NCBI RefSeq assembly: GCF_964253025.1
Contig: NZ_CAXUQC020000001.1
Coordinates: 2,356,001-2,420,000, forward strand
Reading direction: 5' to 3'
DNA: 64,000 nucleotides
DNA from: Rhizobacter sp964253025
GTDB lineage: Bacteria; Pseudomonadota; Gammaproteobacteria; Burkholderiales; Burkholderiaceae_C
Each line of letters starts with the position of its first letter. Position 1 is the first letter of the stretch. The position numbers and the translations under genes were made by a program. Positions 25,374 to 34,221 of this stretch are shown here, piece after piece. The notes beneath the pieces are model-generated. The model searched no databases. It was given only the letters and a program-made list of their open reading frames with translations, and had not been told where the DNA came from.

Positions 25374-26360
25374 TCAGCCGGCGAATTGATGCGCCGCGAC
25401 GCCCGGACTGTCGGTCTGCACAGCGAACAGGGAGCCCGCCAAGGGTTGGGCTGCGAGCTGCTCGGCACTCAGTTCGTAGCGTGCGCTGGTGATGAACAGG
25501 GTGCGCATGTCCTCGCCACCGAAGGCCACGTTGGTGATGTGGGCCGTCGGCAGTTTCACCCGGGCCAGTTCCTCGCCCGTCTGCGGATCGTGGCACGTCA
25601 CGCAAGCGCCGCCCCAATGGCAGATCCACAGCCGACCGGCTGCGTCGGTGGTCATGCCGTCCGGGTACCCGTCACCGGAAGCAAGCTTCAGCCACAGGCG
25701 CTTGTTCGAAAGGGTGCCCGAAGCCAGGTCGAAGTCGAAGGCGTTGACGCGCTGATGAACGGTATCGTTGAAGAACAGCGTGCGGCCATCGGCCGACCAG
25801 GTCGGGCCGTTCGATACGGCGTAGCCGGTGTCCATGCGCTCGCATCCGCCGTCCGGCGCGAAGCGATACAGCGCCCCGGTGGGTCGCGTCGCGCCGAAAT
25901 CCATGGTGCCGGCCCAGTAGCGGCCGAGCGCATCGCACTTGCCGTCATTGAACCGGTTGCCGGGCTGGTCGGCTTCGGGGTCATGCAGGCGCGTGAGCGC
26001 GCCGCTGGCCGGGTCGAAGTGGGCAAAGCCGCTGCGCAAGGTCACGGTCAAGCCGGGCGCATGGCGACGCTCGGCAAGGGACGAGATCTCCTCGTCGAAC
26101 TGCCACTGTGCCCGGGCCCCGCTGGCCGGTGCGTAGCGGTAGAGCGTGCAACCAAGGATGTCGACCCAGTAGAGGGCTTGCTCGCTGGGGGACCACAGGG
26201 TTCCTTCGCCCAGCGTGGCGCCAGCGGCCCACAAGCAGCGCGGTTCGCCAAGGATGGTGGGGGACGGCAGGTTCGAGCTCAAAGGATCTCCCGGGGGACG
26301 GATTGAAGACGTCGCGGCCGCGCCCGGCACAGGGATCGCCCGCGTTGGAAACGGTCTCAT
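25374..26360 (-). CDS. SMP-30/gluconolactonase family protein
   Basis: A six-bladed beta-propeller lactonase or hydrolase, up to 328 aa. Metal ligands of the family are visible: Glu52 (LGEGTLW), Asn184 (VSNGPTW) and Asp234 (GYPDGMTTD). The substrate is likely a sugar lactone such as gluconolactone or arabinonolactone, but no sugar genes adjoin. The first 30 residues look non-conserved. A TTG start at 26282 (LSSNLPSPTILGEPR), preceded by GGGAG, would give the more usual length. Confidence 0.88.
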   Translation of the reverse strand: MRPFPTRAIPVPGAAATSSIRPPGDPLSSNLPSPTILGEPRCLWAAGATLGEGTLWSPSEQALYWVDILGCTLYRYAPASGARAQWQFDEEISSLAERRHAPGLTVTLRSGFAHFDPASGALTRLHDPEADQPGNRFNDGKCDALGRYWAGTMDFGATRPTGALYRFAPDGGCERMDTGYAVSNGPTWSADGRTLFFNDTVHQRVNAFDFDLASGTLSNKRLWLKLASGDGYPDGMTTDAAGRLWICHWGGACVTCHDPQTGEELARVKLPTAHITNVAFGGEDMRTLFITSARYELSAEQLAAQPLAGSLFAVQTDSPGVAAHQFAG

Positions 26361-26397
26361 TGTGACCCATCCGGACTGCCCGTCGCCGCGACCCCTG

Positions 26398-26640
26398 TCA
26401 GACGTCCAGCGTGAACACCTCCGCGGCGAGCCGGTCGGAGCGACTGCTGCCGGCCAGCGCCTGATCCCACTCCGCCGAGGCCGCCGTGCGCTCCGGACGC
26501 AGGCCCTTGATCATCACGGAGACCTCCTCCGAGGACGCGTCGAACTCACCTGCAGGTTTGCGGTGCTCGGTGAAGAGCAGAGCCGTGCGGGCGCCGTCGG
26601 CGTCGATCATCACGAGGTAGCGGGCAGGCAGTCGGTGCAT
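26398..26640 (-). CDS. Small hypothetical protein
   Basis: An 80-residue protein starting MHRLPARYLVMIDADG, with an alternating strand-like pattern (ARTALLFTEHRKPAGEFD) and no cysteines or membrane segments. I do not recognise a family. The ATG has a good ribosome binding site (TGGAG) 8 nt upstream, supporting translation. It may share a transcript with the SMP-30 gene 37 nt downstream. Confidence 0.6.
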   Translation of the reverse strand: MHRLPARYLVMIDADGARTALLFTEHRKPAGEFDASSEEVSVMIKGLRPERTAASAEWDQALAGSSRSDRLAAEVFTLDV

Positions 26641-26732
26641 CAGCGGCTCCAGGGTTGCGATGAAGCCAGTCTGCCAGCAAGAAAGCCGACGTGCGCGGCG
26701 CGGCTATGACACCCATAGCGAGAATCGCCACA

Positions 26733-26751
26733 AACGAGAACGATTCGCATC
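26733..26751. promoter_or_regulatory. Fur-box-like site upstream of ZIP transporter
   Basis: The 19-mer AACGAGAACGATTCGCATC keeps the GAGAA/ATT...CAT pattern of GC-rich Fur boxes in Burkholderiales. It is centred about 45 nt upstream of the ZIP transporter ATG, in a promoter position. Further GAGAAT copies lie just before (about 26720) and after (about 26753), so more than one dimer could bind. Confidence 0.5.
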
Positions 26752-26786
26752 GAGAATGGACCAAGCACCCGTTCCAAGGAGCAACG

Positions 26787-27689
26787 ATGACCACACTGAT
26801 CGCCTCTGTCCGTCGCCTCGACACCCGCGCGCCCCGTCGCGTGCTGGGATCGATCGTCGTGCTCTTCGGTGCCGCGCTCCTTGGTCTGCAGGCGCTCGAC
26901 GGGTTCACCCAAGCCCTGTCTCCGGAGGCGATCCGCGCCTTCGAGGGCGGCATGCTGGGCGCGTTGGCCACTGCGCTTGGAGCACTGCCCGTGCTCGTCA
27001 CCCGACGAATCCCGGAGCGCGTCTCGGACGCCCTGCTCGGCTTCGGGGCCGGGGTGATGCTGGCGGCCACGGCCTTCTCGCTCATCATCCCGGCGCTTTC
27101 GGCAGCCGGCGACCTGGGCCACACGAAGTGGGGAGCCGGTGCGTTGGTCAGTACGGCCGTGATCGGCGGCGTGCTGGCCATGCTCTGGCTCGACCGCGCC
27201 TGGCCGCACGCCCACTTCGACGCCGCGGGGCAGAGCACCCGAGGACGGTCGCCCGGCCGCCTGTTCCTCTTCGTGATCGCGATCGTCCTTCACAACATTC
27301 CTGAAGGCATGGCCGTTGGCGTGGCGGCCGGGGCGCACGCTCCTGGCGCGAGCGGCCTTGCCATGGGAATCGCCATCCAGGACATACCGGAGGGCCTCGT
27401 GGTCGCCTTGGCGCTGGTCGGTGCCGGGGTCGGGCGCGGCAAGGCGGCCGTCGTGGGCATGGCGTCAGGCCTCGTGGAACCCGCCGCCGCCCTAGTCGCC
27501 GCATTGGCGGTGGGCACCTTCGGTTCGCTCCTGCCCTGGGGATTGGCTCTCGCTGGCGGAGCGATGCTCTTCGCCGTCAGCCACGAGGTGATTCCCGAAT
27601 CGCACCGCAACGGCCACGAGACCGATGCCACACTGGGCCTCGCACTCGGCTTCTGTCTGATGATGGTGATGGACACGGCGCTGGTTTGA
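26787..27689 (+). CDS. ZIP family divalent metal transporter
   Basis: A 300-aa polytopic membrane protein taking up Zn(II) and possibly Fe(II) or Mn(II). The two ZIP core helices are plain: HNIPEGMAVG and the second QDIPEGLVVALAL, where the usual first His is replaced by Gln, plus SHEVIPESHRNGHE in the last part. A short His-containing loop (WPHAHFD) precedes helix 4. The ATG giving MTTLIASVRR has ribosome binding site AAGGAG; an in-frame ATG 32 codons upstream would translate through the Fur-box-like site and is rejected. Confidence 0.9.
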   Translation: MTTLIASVRRLDTRAPRRVLGSIVVLFGAALLGLQALDGFTQALSPEAIRAFEGGMLGALATALGALPVLVTRRIPERVSDALLGFGAGVMLAATAFSLIIPALSAAGDLGHTKWGAGALVSTAVIGGVLAMLWLDRAWPHAHFDAAGQSTRGRSPGRLFLFVIAIVLHNIPEGMAVGVAAGAHAPGASGLAMGIAIQDIPEGLVVALALVGAGVGRGKAAVVGMASGLVEPAAALVAALAVGTFGSLLPWGLALAGGAMLFAVSHEVIPESHRNGHETDATLGLALGFCLMMVMDTALV

Positions 27690-27712
27690 ACGGCGCCGGG
27701 ACGATCCCGGTA

Positions 27713-28720
27713 TCAGTCCGGCCGGGGTGACAACACCCTCGGGTTGATCGGCGTCGGCGGCTGTCCGGCATGGGGTCCGCAGCCGAGTCCGGCGATCAGG
27801 TTGTCGCAAGCCAGGTGCGCCATGGCACGCCGGGTGGCCAGCGTCGCGCTCGCGATGTGCGGTGTCAGGACCACATTGGGAAGGCCCAGCAGGGCCGGAT
27901 TGACCGACGGCTCGCCTTCGAAGACGTCCAGCCCCGCGGCCGCCAGCTGGCCGGCGGCCAACGCCCGGGCGAGCGCCGCATCGTCGACCACGCCGCCCCG
28001 CGCGATGTTGGTCAGGGTGGCGGACGGCTTCATCAGGCCGAGCTCGGGAGCACCGATCGCATGGTGCGAAGCCGGGGAGTACGGCACCACCAGCACCAGG
28101 TGGTCGGCCTGCTGCAGCAGCTCGGTCTTGCTGACATAGCGGGCGTTCAGCGCCTTTTCGATCGACGGGTCGAGCCGCGAGCGGTTGTGATAGATCACGG
28201 GCATGCCGAAGCCGAGCGCCCCTCGCCTCGCGATGGCTTGCCCGATGCGTCCCATGCCGAGGATGCCGAGCGTGGCGCCGTGGACATCGGTGCCGGCGAA
28301 CATGGTCAGCGACCACTTGGTCCATTCGCCGCGACGCAGGAAGTGTTCCGACTCGGCCATGCGGCGCGCTGCCGACATCATCAGCGCGAACCCGAAATCA
28401 GCCGTGGTTTCGGTCAGCACGTCGGGCGTATTGGTGCCGAGCACGCCCCGCTTGTCGAAGGCGGCCATGTCGAAGTTGTTGTAGCCGACGGCGATGTTGC
28501 TCACGACACGCAAGCGCGGGCTGGCGGCCAGCACCTCCTCGTCGATGCGCTCGCTGCCGGTTGTGAGGGCGCCGTCCTTCCCGGCGAGCCGGGCGATGAG
28601 TTCCGCACGCGGATACACCTCGTCGCGGTCATTCGTTTCGACGTCGAAATGGGCTCTGAGGCGTTCGAGGACATCGTCGAAGACGGCGCGGGTCACGAGG
28701 ACGGAGGGGCGAATGGTCAT
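27713..28720 (-). CDS. D-2-hydroxyacid dehydrogenase (glyoxylate/hydroxypyruvate/2-ketogluconate reductase type)
   Basis: NAD(P)H-dependent reductase, 335 aa. The Rossmann loop is GILGMGRIGQAIARRG, and the catalytic Arg (NIARGGVVDD), Glu (DVFEGEP) and His (LTPHIASAT) are all in place. The N-terminal GYNNFD segment and TPDVLTETTADFGFAL are GhrB-like. Likely substrates are glyoxylate, hydroxypyruvate or 2-ketogluconate. Glyoxylate would link it to aceA, though not adjacent. It overlaps the upstream thioesterase gene as ATGA. Confidence 0.92.
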   Translation of the reverse strand: MTIRPSVLVTRAVFDDVLERLRAHFDVETNDRDEVYPRAELIARLAGKDGALTTGSERIDEEVLAASPRLRVVSNIAVGYNNFDMAAFDKRGVLGTNTPDVLTETTADFGFALMMSAARRMAESEHFLRRGEWTKWSLTMFAGTDVHGATLGILGMGRIGQAIARRGALGFGMPVIYHNRSRLDPSIEKALNARYVSKTELLQQADHLVLVVPYSPASHHAIGAPELGLMKPSATLTNIARGGVVDDAALARALAAGQLAAAGLDVFEGEPSVNPALLGLPNVVLTPHIASATLATRRAMAHLACDNLIAGLGCGPHAGQPPTPINPRVLSPRPD

Positions 28721-29157
28721 GGCGTTTCCAGGGCTTCGAGAGCGCGCACGAGCGCGGCGGGAAGGGATGTCGGCCGGCGCGTCGCGCGGTCGACGTACAC
28801 GTGAATGAAGTGCCCGCGGGCCGCCGTGAGCGGCTCCCCGGCGGCGAACAGGCCGATCTCGTAGCGCACGCTCGAGCTGCCGCGATGGGCTACCCGCAGG
28901 CCGGCGTCCACCCGCTGCGGAAACTCGATCGGCGCGAAATAGTTGCAGTGCGTCTCGACCACCAGGCCGATGACCTCCCCCCGGTGGATGTCGAGCGCAC
29001 CGGCCTCGATGAGGTAGCGGTTCACCGCCGTGTCGAAGAGGCTGTAGTAGACGACGTTGTTCAGGTGACCGTAGGCGTCGTTGTCCATCCAGCGGGTGTC
29101 CAGCGTGCTGAACTGGCGATAGTCGGATCGAGGCTGGGGAGCGGGGCGTTCAGACAT
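28717..29157 (-). CDS. Acyl-CoA thioesterase (4HBT hot-dog family)
   Basis: A 146-aa single hot-dog domain with TRWMDNDAYGHLNNVVYYSLFDTAVNRYL, including the Asp-x-GH-NN catalytic motif of 4-hydroxybenzoyl-CoA thioesterase-like enzymes. It is translationally coupled to the following 2-hydroxyacid dehydrogenase (4-nt overlap). Substrate is unknown. It diverges from the phasin gene across about 160 nt. Confidence 0.9.
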   Translation of the reverse strand: MSERPAPQPRSDYRQFSTLDTRWMDNDAYGHLNNVVYYSLFDTAVNRYLIEAGALDIHRGEVIGLVVETHCNYFAPIEFPQRVDAGLRVAHRGSSSVRYEIGLFAAGEPLTAARGHFIHVYVDRATRRPTSLPAALVRALEALETP

Positions 29158-29198
29158 GGGGCGGGACGGTTTGCGAGGCGCCCATTAGACCGCAGCCT

Positions 29199-29224
29199 CT
29201 AATGTGCTGCGCCGCAGCAATTAG
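29199..29224. promoter_or_regulatory. Dyad upstream of phasin gene, possible PhaR site
   Basis: TGCTGCG-C-CGCAGCA (29205-29219) is a perfect dyad, extended by CTAAT and ATTAG with one unpaired base. A related GGTGCAGCGCAGCAAAGG follows about 50 nt on. PhaR of PHB producers is known to bind TGC/GCA-rich dyads before phaP, so this is a reasonable operator about 95 nt upstream of the phasin start. Confidence 0.4.
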
Positions 29225-29318
29225 GGGTTGAAATGCACGCTGCAGTGCGCAATACTTCGGTCATGGTGCAGCGCAGCAAAGGCTGTATCAAGTCCCTGAA
29301 CCAATGGAGATTTTGAAC

Positions 29319-29873
29319 ATGCTGACCCCTGAACAACTGGTTGCCGCTCACAAGGCCAACATCGACACCCTTTTCGGCCTCACCGGCAAGGCATTCGAAG
29401 GCATCGAGAAGCTCGTCGAACTGAACCTGCAAGTGGCCAAGGCCGCGCTGGGCGAAGTCGCCGAGACGACCAAGGCCGCCATGTCGGTCAAGGACGCGCA
29501 GGAACTGCTCGCTCTGCAAGCCAGCCTGCTGCAGCCCGCCGCCGAAAAAGCCGCTGCCTACAGCCGTCACCTCTATGACATCGCCGCCGCCACGAACGCC
29601 GACCTGAGCAAGACGGCCGAAGTGCAAGCCAGCGAAGCCCAGCAGAAGTTCCTGTCCGTCGTCGACAACGCCGTCAAGAACGCGCCGGCCGGCACCGAGA
29701 ACGCCGTCGCCCTGGTGAAGTCGGCCGTGGCCGCCGCCAACAACGCTTACGAGAGCGTGCACAAGGCAGCCAAGCAGGCCGCCGATGTCGCGGAAGCCAA
29801 CTTGCAGGCCATGACCACCAGCGCGGTCAAGGCTTCCCAAAGCGCGACGGTCAAGCCCAAGCGCGCGGCCTGA
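29319..29873 (+). CDS. phaP: Phasin (PHB granule-associated protein)
   Basis: A 184-aa Ala-rich, all-helical protein of the phasin family that coats polyhydroxybutyrate granules. Typical features are MLTPEQLVAAHKANIDTLFGLTGKAFEGIEKLVELNLQ-type amphipathic helices and a Lys/Ala tail. The start at MLTPEQ was chosen because GGAG lies 9 nt upstream, whereas an ATG five codons earlier overlaps that site. It is a single-gene unit with its own terminator. The organism therefore probably stores PHB. Confidence 0.95.
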   Translation: MLTPEQLVAAHKANIDTLFGLTGKAFEGIEKLVELNLQVAKAALGEVAETTKAAMSVKDAQELLALQASLLQPAAEKAAAYSRHLYDIAAATNADLSKTAEVQASEAQQKFLSVVDNAVKNAPAGTENAVALVKSAVAAANNAYESVHKAAKQAADVAEANLQAMTTSAVKASQSATVKPKRAA

Positions 29874-29987
29874 GGGCTGAAGGTGCCGAGAGTGAACTTT
29901 TCACGAGGCGGCCTGTCACACCATTGCCGCGGGTGACTCCTCGCGGGTGTTTTGAAGGTTGTCTTCTCGGTACCTGATCGGTATCTT

Positions 29988-30020
29988 GGGGCCCGGCGGC
30001 AACGCCGGGCCCTTTTTGTT
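29988..30020 (+). terminator. Rho-independent terminator after phaP
   Basis: A perfect 10-bp GC stem, GGGCCCGGCG (29989-29998) with CGCCGGGCCC (30003-30012), has a GCAA tetraloop and is followed by TTTTTG. It is one of the strongest terminators in the window and lies about 115 nt past the phaP stop. Confidence 0.9.
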
Positions 30021-30145
30021 TGGGCCTTGCGCCTTCGCTCGATGGAATCCGTCGCCACCAGCACGACGGCGAAGCGCGTCGGCGATCTGCGGCGCCGCCG
30101 CCGCCCATGCCGGCCGCTGTACCGCGTTGGGCGGAACGGTGACGG

Positions 30146-31090
30146 TCAGTGCGTCTTGGCGGCGATCCGGGCGCGAAGGTCACCGAGGGCGGCCGTGGCC
30201 GCCGCGCGCCCGGCCTGGATGGACTTTGCGCGCGAGGTGAAGTCGGCCCCCGACACGCCGGCCAGCTTGGGCCGCATGACGACGTCCGCCTCCCGAAGCT
30301 CGAAGTGGTTGATGCTGCGTCCCATGATCGCGAAGGTCTGCAGCAGCATGCGCATCGGGTCGCTGGTCGGGTTGCCGTCCGGCACGGCCGAGATGTCGAC
30401 CGCGATGATGAGCTCCGCACCCATTTGCCGCGCGAACCGCACCGGCACGGGCGACACGAGCCCACCGTCGACGTACTCGCGAGCGCCGATCCGCACCGGC
30501 TGGAACACGGCCGGCACAGCACTCGACGCCCGGACGGCGACACCCGGATCGCCGCGCTGGAAGAGGATGGGCTGCCCGCTGTCGAGGTCGGTGGCCACGA
30601 TGCCCAGCGGCAGCTTCATGCCCTCGATGGTGCGCCCGCCCGTCTGGTCCCGAACGAAGCGGGCCAGCGCCTCACCTCGGATCAGGCCGCGCCCCGGGAA
30701 GGCCCAGTCGGCAAACGTCGATTCGTCCATGGTTTGCGCCGTGGAAGCGAGTGCGGCGCCGCCCTTGCCCGATGCATAGAGGGCCGCCACCAAACTGCCG
30801 GCCGAGGTGCCGACGACGAGGTCCGGCTTGATGCCGTTTTCTTCCAGCACCTGAATGATGCCGATGTGGGCGAAGCCACGAGCTGCACCGCCGCCGAGCG
30901 CCAAGCCGATCCGGGGCGGCTTGGGCACTTTCGGCACGGCGAGAGGGTCCGGCACGGGAATCACCGGCGCCGCCGGCTCCACGGGCGGAGGCACGACCGG
31001 TGCGGTCTGGCAGGCGACCAGCGAGATGGCAAGCAGGAGCGCAGCGAGGGATCGCCATGCACGGCAATGGCGGGTAACGAATCGGATCAT
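30146..31090 (-). CDS. Patatin-like phospholipase lipoprotein (RssA/YchK-like)
   Basis: A 314-aa predicted lipoprotein: signal helix (residues 13-26) with lipobox LVAC, Cys27, followed by a Pro-rich linker (28-60). The patatin domain has the oxyanion segment GGGAARGFAHIG, nucleophile GTSAGS and DGG dyad (EYVDGGLVSPVPV), so the Ser-Asp dyad is intact. It probably acts on lipids at the periplasmic face. The start MIRFVTRHCR was preferred; an ATG 12 codons upstream would spoil the signal peptide. Confidence 0.9.
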   Translation of the reverse strand: MIRFVTRHCRAWRSLAALLLAISLVACQTAPVVPPPVEPAAPVIPVPDPLAVPKVPKPPRIGLALGGGAARGFAHIGIIQVLEENGIKPDLVVGTSAGSLVAALYASGKGGAALASTAQTMDESTFADWAFPGRGLIRGEALARFVRDQTGGRTIEGMKLPLGIVATDLDSGQPILFQRGDPGVAVRASSAVPAVFQPVRIGAREYVDGGLVSPVPVRFARQMGAELIIAVDISAVPDGNPTSDPMRMLLQTFAIMGRSINHFELREADVVMRPKLAGVSGADFTSRAKSIQAGRAAATAALGDLRARIAAKTH

Positions 31091-31251
31091 GGGGCGATTG
31101 TAAAAGGCGGGGTCCAGGCTCTTCATTCCCCACAGGAATTAACAATCAACCAAAAAGTACTTCCTCGACATAAGCGCGCTCGCTACATTGCTCCACTGGT
31201 TCATGGGCTGCTGCATGCCGTGGGCGGGCTTGGCGATGAACAAAGTACCAG

Positions 31252-32019
31252 ATGGATCCGATTGCAATCTTGAGTGGGTTCGGCGTGGGCGCCATCGTCG
31301 GGATGACCGGCGTGGGCGGCGGCTCACTGATGACGCCGCTGCTGCTCACCGTGTTCCGGCTCAATCCGGCGGTGGCGATCGGTACGGACCTCTGGTTCGC
31401 GGCGATCACCAAGGTGTCGGGTGCCGTGGCGCACCAGCGCCATGGGCACGTCGACGGCCGCATCACCCTGCTGCTTCTGGCGGGCAGCCTGCCGGCCGCC
31501 ATGGCCACGCTGGCATTGATGCACTTCACGGGCATCACCAAGGGGTGGGCAAGCGCCCTCACCTTCTCGCTGGGCATCGCCTTGCTGCTCACCGCGGTGA
31601 CTGTGGCCTTCCGCGGGGTCTGGCATGGCGTGGGCCTCCGGCTGGAGCGGTGGATTCCGCCGTCGCGCAAACCGTTCTTTACGGTCGTCTCCGGTGTCCT
31701 GCTCGGGGTGCTCGTCACGCTGAGCTCCATCGGGGCGGGCGCCGTGGGCGCCACCTTGATCCTTCTGCTGTATCCGCGGCTCGATGCCAGGCGACTGGTG
31801 GGAACCGACATTGCACATGCCGTACCGCTGACGCTCGTGGCGGGCATCGGACACGCGACAATGGGGCATGTGAACTGGGGCCTGCTGGCCGCGCTGCTGG
31901 TCGGCTCCCTGCCCGGCATCTGGATCGGAGCCCAGCTCACGAAGAAAATGCCCGACGGCCTGGTGCGAGCCCTGCTCTGCATCTCGCTCGTCACCGCAGG
32001 CCTCAAGGTCATCACCTGA
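31252..32019 (+). CDS. TauE/SafE family sulfite/anion exporter-like membrane protein
   Basis: A 255-aa membrane protein with about eight hydrophobic segments and TauE/SafE glycine-rich repeats (GAIVGMTGVGGGSLMTPLLL and TLSSIGAGAVGATLILLLYP). It lies 20 nt before cysI, so it probably moves sulfite, sulfate or another sulfur oxyanion for this pathway. Direction of transport is not settled for the family. The preceding 160 nt include an AT-rich stretch (about 31135-31165) suited to a CysB-type regulator, although no clear consensus is visible. Confidence 0.88.
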   Translation: MDPIAILSGFGVGAIVGMTGVGGGSLMTPLLLTVFRLNPAVAIGTDLWFAAITKVSGAVAHQRHGHVDGRITLLLLAGSLPAAMATLALMHFTGITKGWASALTFSLGIALLLTAVTVAFRGVWHGVGLRLERWIPPSRKPFFTVVSGVLLGVLVTLSSIGAGAVGATLILLLYPRLDARRLVGTDIAHAVPLTLVAGIGHATMGHVNWGLLAALLVGSLPGIWIGAQLTKKMPDGLVRALLCISLVTAGLKVIT

Positions 32020-32039
32020 CACCAACGCACTTCTAGACG

Positions 32040-33734
32040 ATGTACCAGTACACCTCCTTCGACCGCCAGTTCGTCAAGCAGCGAGCGGCCCAGTATCGGG
32101 ACCAGCTCGAGCGCAACCAGGCGGGCACGCTTGGCGACGACGAGTTCCGCCCCCTGCGGCTGCAGAACGGCTGGTACATCCAGCGCCATGCGCCGATGTT
32201 GCGCGTGGCCGTTCCCTATGGCGACCTGACGTCCCGTCAGATCCGGGGCCTCGCCCGCATCGCGCGGGAATACGACCGCGGCTACGCCCACCTGACCACC
32301 CGGCAGAACGTCCAGTACAACTGGATTCCGCTCGACCGCAGCGCGGACGTGATGGACGCGCTGGCCGAGGTGGACATGCATGGCATCCAGACGAGCGGCA
32401 ACTGCATCCGCAACACCACCACGGACTGCTTCGCCGGCATCGCGCCCGACGAGATCGTCGATCCGCGCCCGTACTGCGAAGTGCTCCGCCAGTGGAGCAC
32501 GCTGCACCCGGAGTTCGCCTTCCTGCCGCGCAAGTTCAAGATCGCCGTCTCCGGCGCGGCGGAAGACCGCGCGGCCACGGCCTGGCATGACATCGGCCTG
32601 CACCTGCTGAAGAACGAGGCGGGTGAGGTCGGCTTCAAGGTCCTCGTGGGCGGTGGCATGGGGCGCACCCCCGTGGTCGGCACCGTCATCCGGGAGTTCC
32701 TGCCCTGGCAGCAGATCCTCGTGTACATCGAAGCCATCGTTCGCGTGTACAACCAGCACGGCCGCCGCGACAACATGTACAAGGCGCGGATCAAGATTCT
32801 CGTCAAGGCCGAGGGCCAGAAGTTCGTCGACGACGTCGAGCGCGAGTTCCTCAACATCATGGAGCACGATGTCGACGGTCCGGCGCACCTCATTCCCCAG
32901 GCCGAACTCGACCGCGTAGCCCGCAGCTTTGTCGTCCCGGAAGGCGTGGCAGCGCGCCCGTCCGACTTCTACGTGCCGGCCGATGCCCCCGTGTCGTTCA
33001 AGCGCTGGCTCGAGCGCAACGTGCATGCCCATCGGCTGAGCGGCTACCGTGCCGTCACCCTGTCGCTCAAGCGCCCCGGCCAGGCCCCCGGCGATGCCAC
33101 CGACACGCAGCTGGACCAGGCCGCCGATCTGGCGGACCGCTTCAGCCACGGAGAGATCCGCGTCTCGCACGATCAGAACCTCGTCCTGCCCTGGATCCGC
33201 GAGGAAGACCTCTTCGCCGTCTGGGAGGCCGCTCGCGCCGCCAGCTTTGCCGCCCCGAACATCGGCCTGCTGACGGACATGATCAACTGCCCGGGCGGTG
33301 ACTTCTGCGCGCTGGCGAACGCCCGCTCCATTCCCATCGCGGCCGCCATCGCGGAGCGCTTCGCCGACCTCGACGAGCTCTACGACATCGGCGACATCGA
33401 CCTGCACATGAGCGGCTGCATCAACTCCTGCGGCCACCACCACAGCGGCCACATCGGCATCCTCGGCGTCGACAAGGACGGCATGGAGTGGTACCAGGTG
33501 TCGCTCGGCGGCTCCGACGGCTCACGCATCAGTGGCGATGCCGCACCGGGCAAGGTGATCGGGCCGTCGTTCGCCGCGGACGAAGTGCCCGATGTGATCG
33601 AGGCCGTCATCGAGACCTACCGCCACCAGCGCGCCGCCAACGAGCTGTTCATCGACACGGTCAAGCGTGTCGGGCTCGACCCGTTCAAGGCGGCCGCCAA
33701 CGCCGCCCGCCGCAGCACCGCCAAGGCCGCCTGA
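32040..33734 (+). CDS. cysI: Sulfite reductase, haemoprotein (CysI-type, ferredoxin-linked)
   Basis: Six-electron reduction of sulfite to sulfide, 564 aa. The siroheme/[4Fe-4S] cysteines appear as Cys-x5-Cys (NCPGGDFC) and Cys-x3-Cys (SGCINSCGHHHSG), and the N-terminal half has TTRQNVQYNWI and SGNCIRNTTTD. No cysJ flavoprotein gene is present; the ferredoxin and FNR-like genes downstream are plausible electron donors. CobA in the same locus would supply the siroheme precursor. The ATG lies directly after a short spacer from the tauE-like gene. Confidence 0.94.
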   Translation: MYQYTSFDRQFVKQRAAQYRDQLERNQAGTLGDDEFRPLRLQNGWYIQRHAPMLRVAVPYGDLTSRQIRGLARIAREYDRGYAHLTTRQNVQYNWIPLDRSADVMDALAEVDMHGIQTSGNCIRNTTTDCFAGIAPDEIVDPRPYCEVLRQWSTLHPEFAFLPRKFKIAVSGAAEDRAATAWHDIGLHLLKNEAGEVGFKVLVGGGMGRTPVVGTVIREFLPWQQILVYIEAIVRVYNQHGRRDNMYKARIKILVKAEGQKFVDDVEREFLNIMEHDVDGPAHLIPQAELDRVARSFVVPEGVAARPSDFYVPADAPVSFKRWLERNVHAHRLSGYRAVTLSLKRPGQAPGDATDTQLDQAADLADRFSHGEIRVSHDQNLVLPWIREEDLFAVWEAARAASFAAPNIGLLTDMINCPGGDFCALANARSIPIAAAIAERFADLDELYDIGDIDLHMSGCINSCGHHHSGHIGILGVDKDGMEWYQVSLGGSDGSRISGDAAPGKVIGPSFAADEVPDVIEAVIETYRHQRAANELFIDTVKRVGLDPFKAAANAARRSTAKAA

Positions 33735-33736
33735 CC

Positions 33737-34219
33737 ATGAAGTTCATCGACACCCACCACGACCAATGGCACACCATCACGGGCGAGGACGGCCCCATGG
33801 TAACGCTCACCCCTGCGCCGTTCAGCCTGCTGACGCTGATGCAGTGGCATGCGGTTCGTGCCCACTGGCCCGAAGGCATGCCCGTCGGCGTGTCCATCGG
33901 GAATGACGACGAGATCGAATCGCTGGCGGCCGACCTGTCCCGGCTCTCGCTGGTGGCGCTGCACTTCCCGAAGTGGGTCGACGGCCGCGCCTACAGCCAG
34001 GCACGCCTGCTGCGCTCGCGCTACCGGTTCCAGGGCGAAGTCCGCGCGACCGGCGAGGTCCTGGTCGACATGATGCCCCTGCTCAAGCGCACCGGCTTCG
34101 ATGCGGTGGTGCTGCGCGGCGACCAGATCCGCGCCGACGCCGAACGCGCCATGTCCTTCTTCCCCGGCCACTATCAAGGGGACGTCGAGGACAACCACCC
34201 GGTCTTCGCACGGAGCTGA
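33737..34219 (+). CDS. DUF934 domain protein of sulfate assimilation
   Basis: A 160-aa protein between cysI and cysH, the usual position of DUF934 proteins (sometimes called CysX or an oxidoreductase accessory protein). LVALHFPKWVDGRAYSQARLLRSRYRFQGEVRATGEVLVDMMPLLKRTGFDA is highly typical. No catalytic motif or cofactor site is evident. The biochemical role is unknown; gene order suggests support of sulfite or APS reduction. Its ATG lies 2 nt after the cysI stop. Confidence 0.92.
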   Translation: MKFIDTHHDQWHTITGEDGPMVTLTPAPFSLLTLMQWHAVRAHWPEGMPVGVSIGNDDEIESLAADLSRLSLVALHFPKWVDGRAYSQARLLRSRYRFQGEVRATGEVLVDMMPLLKRTGFDAVVLRGDQIRADAERAMSFFPGHYQGDVEDNHPVFARS

Positions 34220-34221
34220 CC

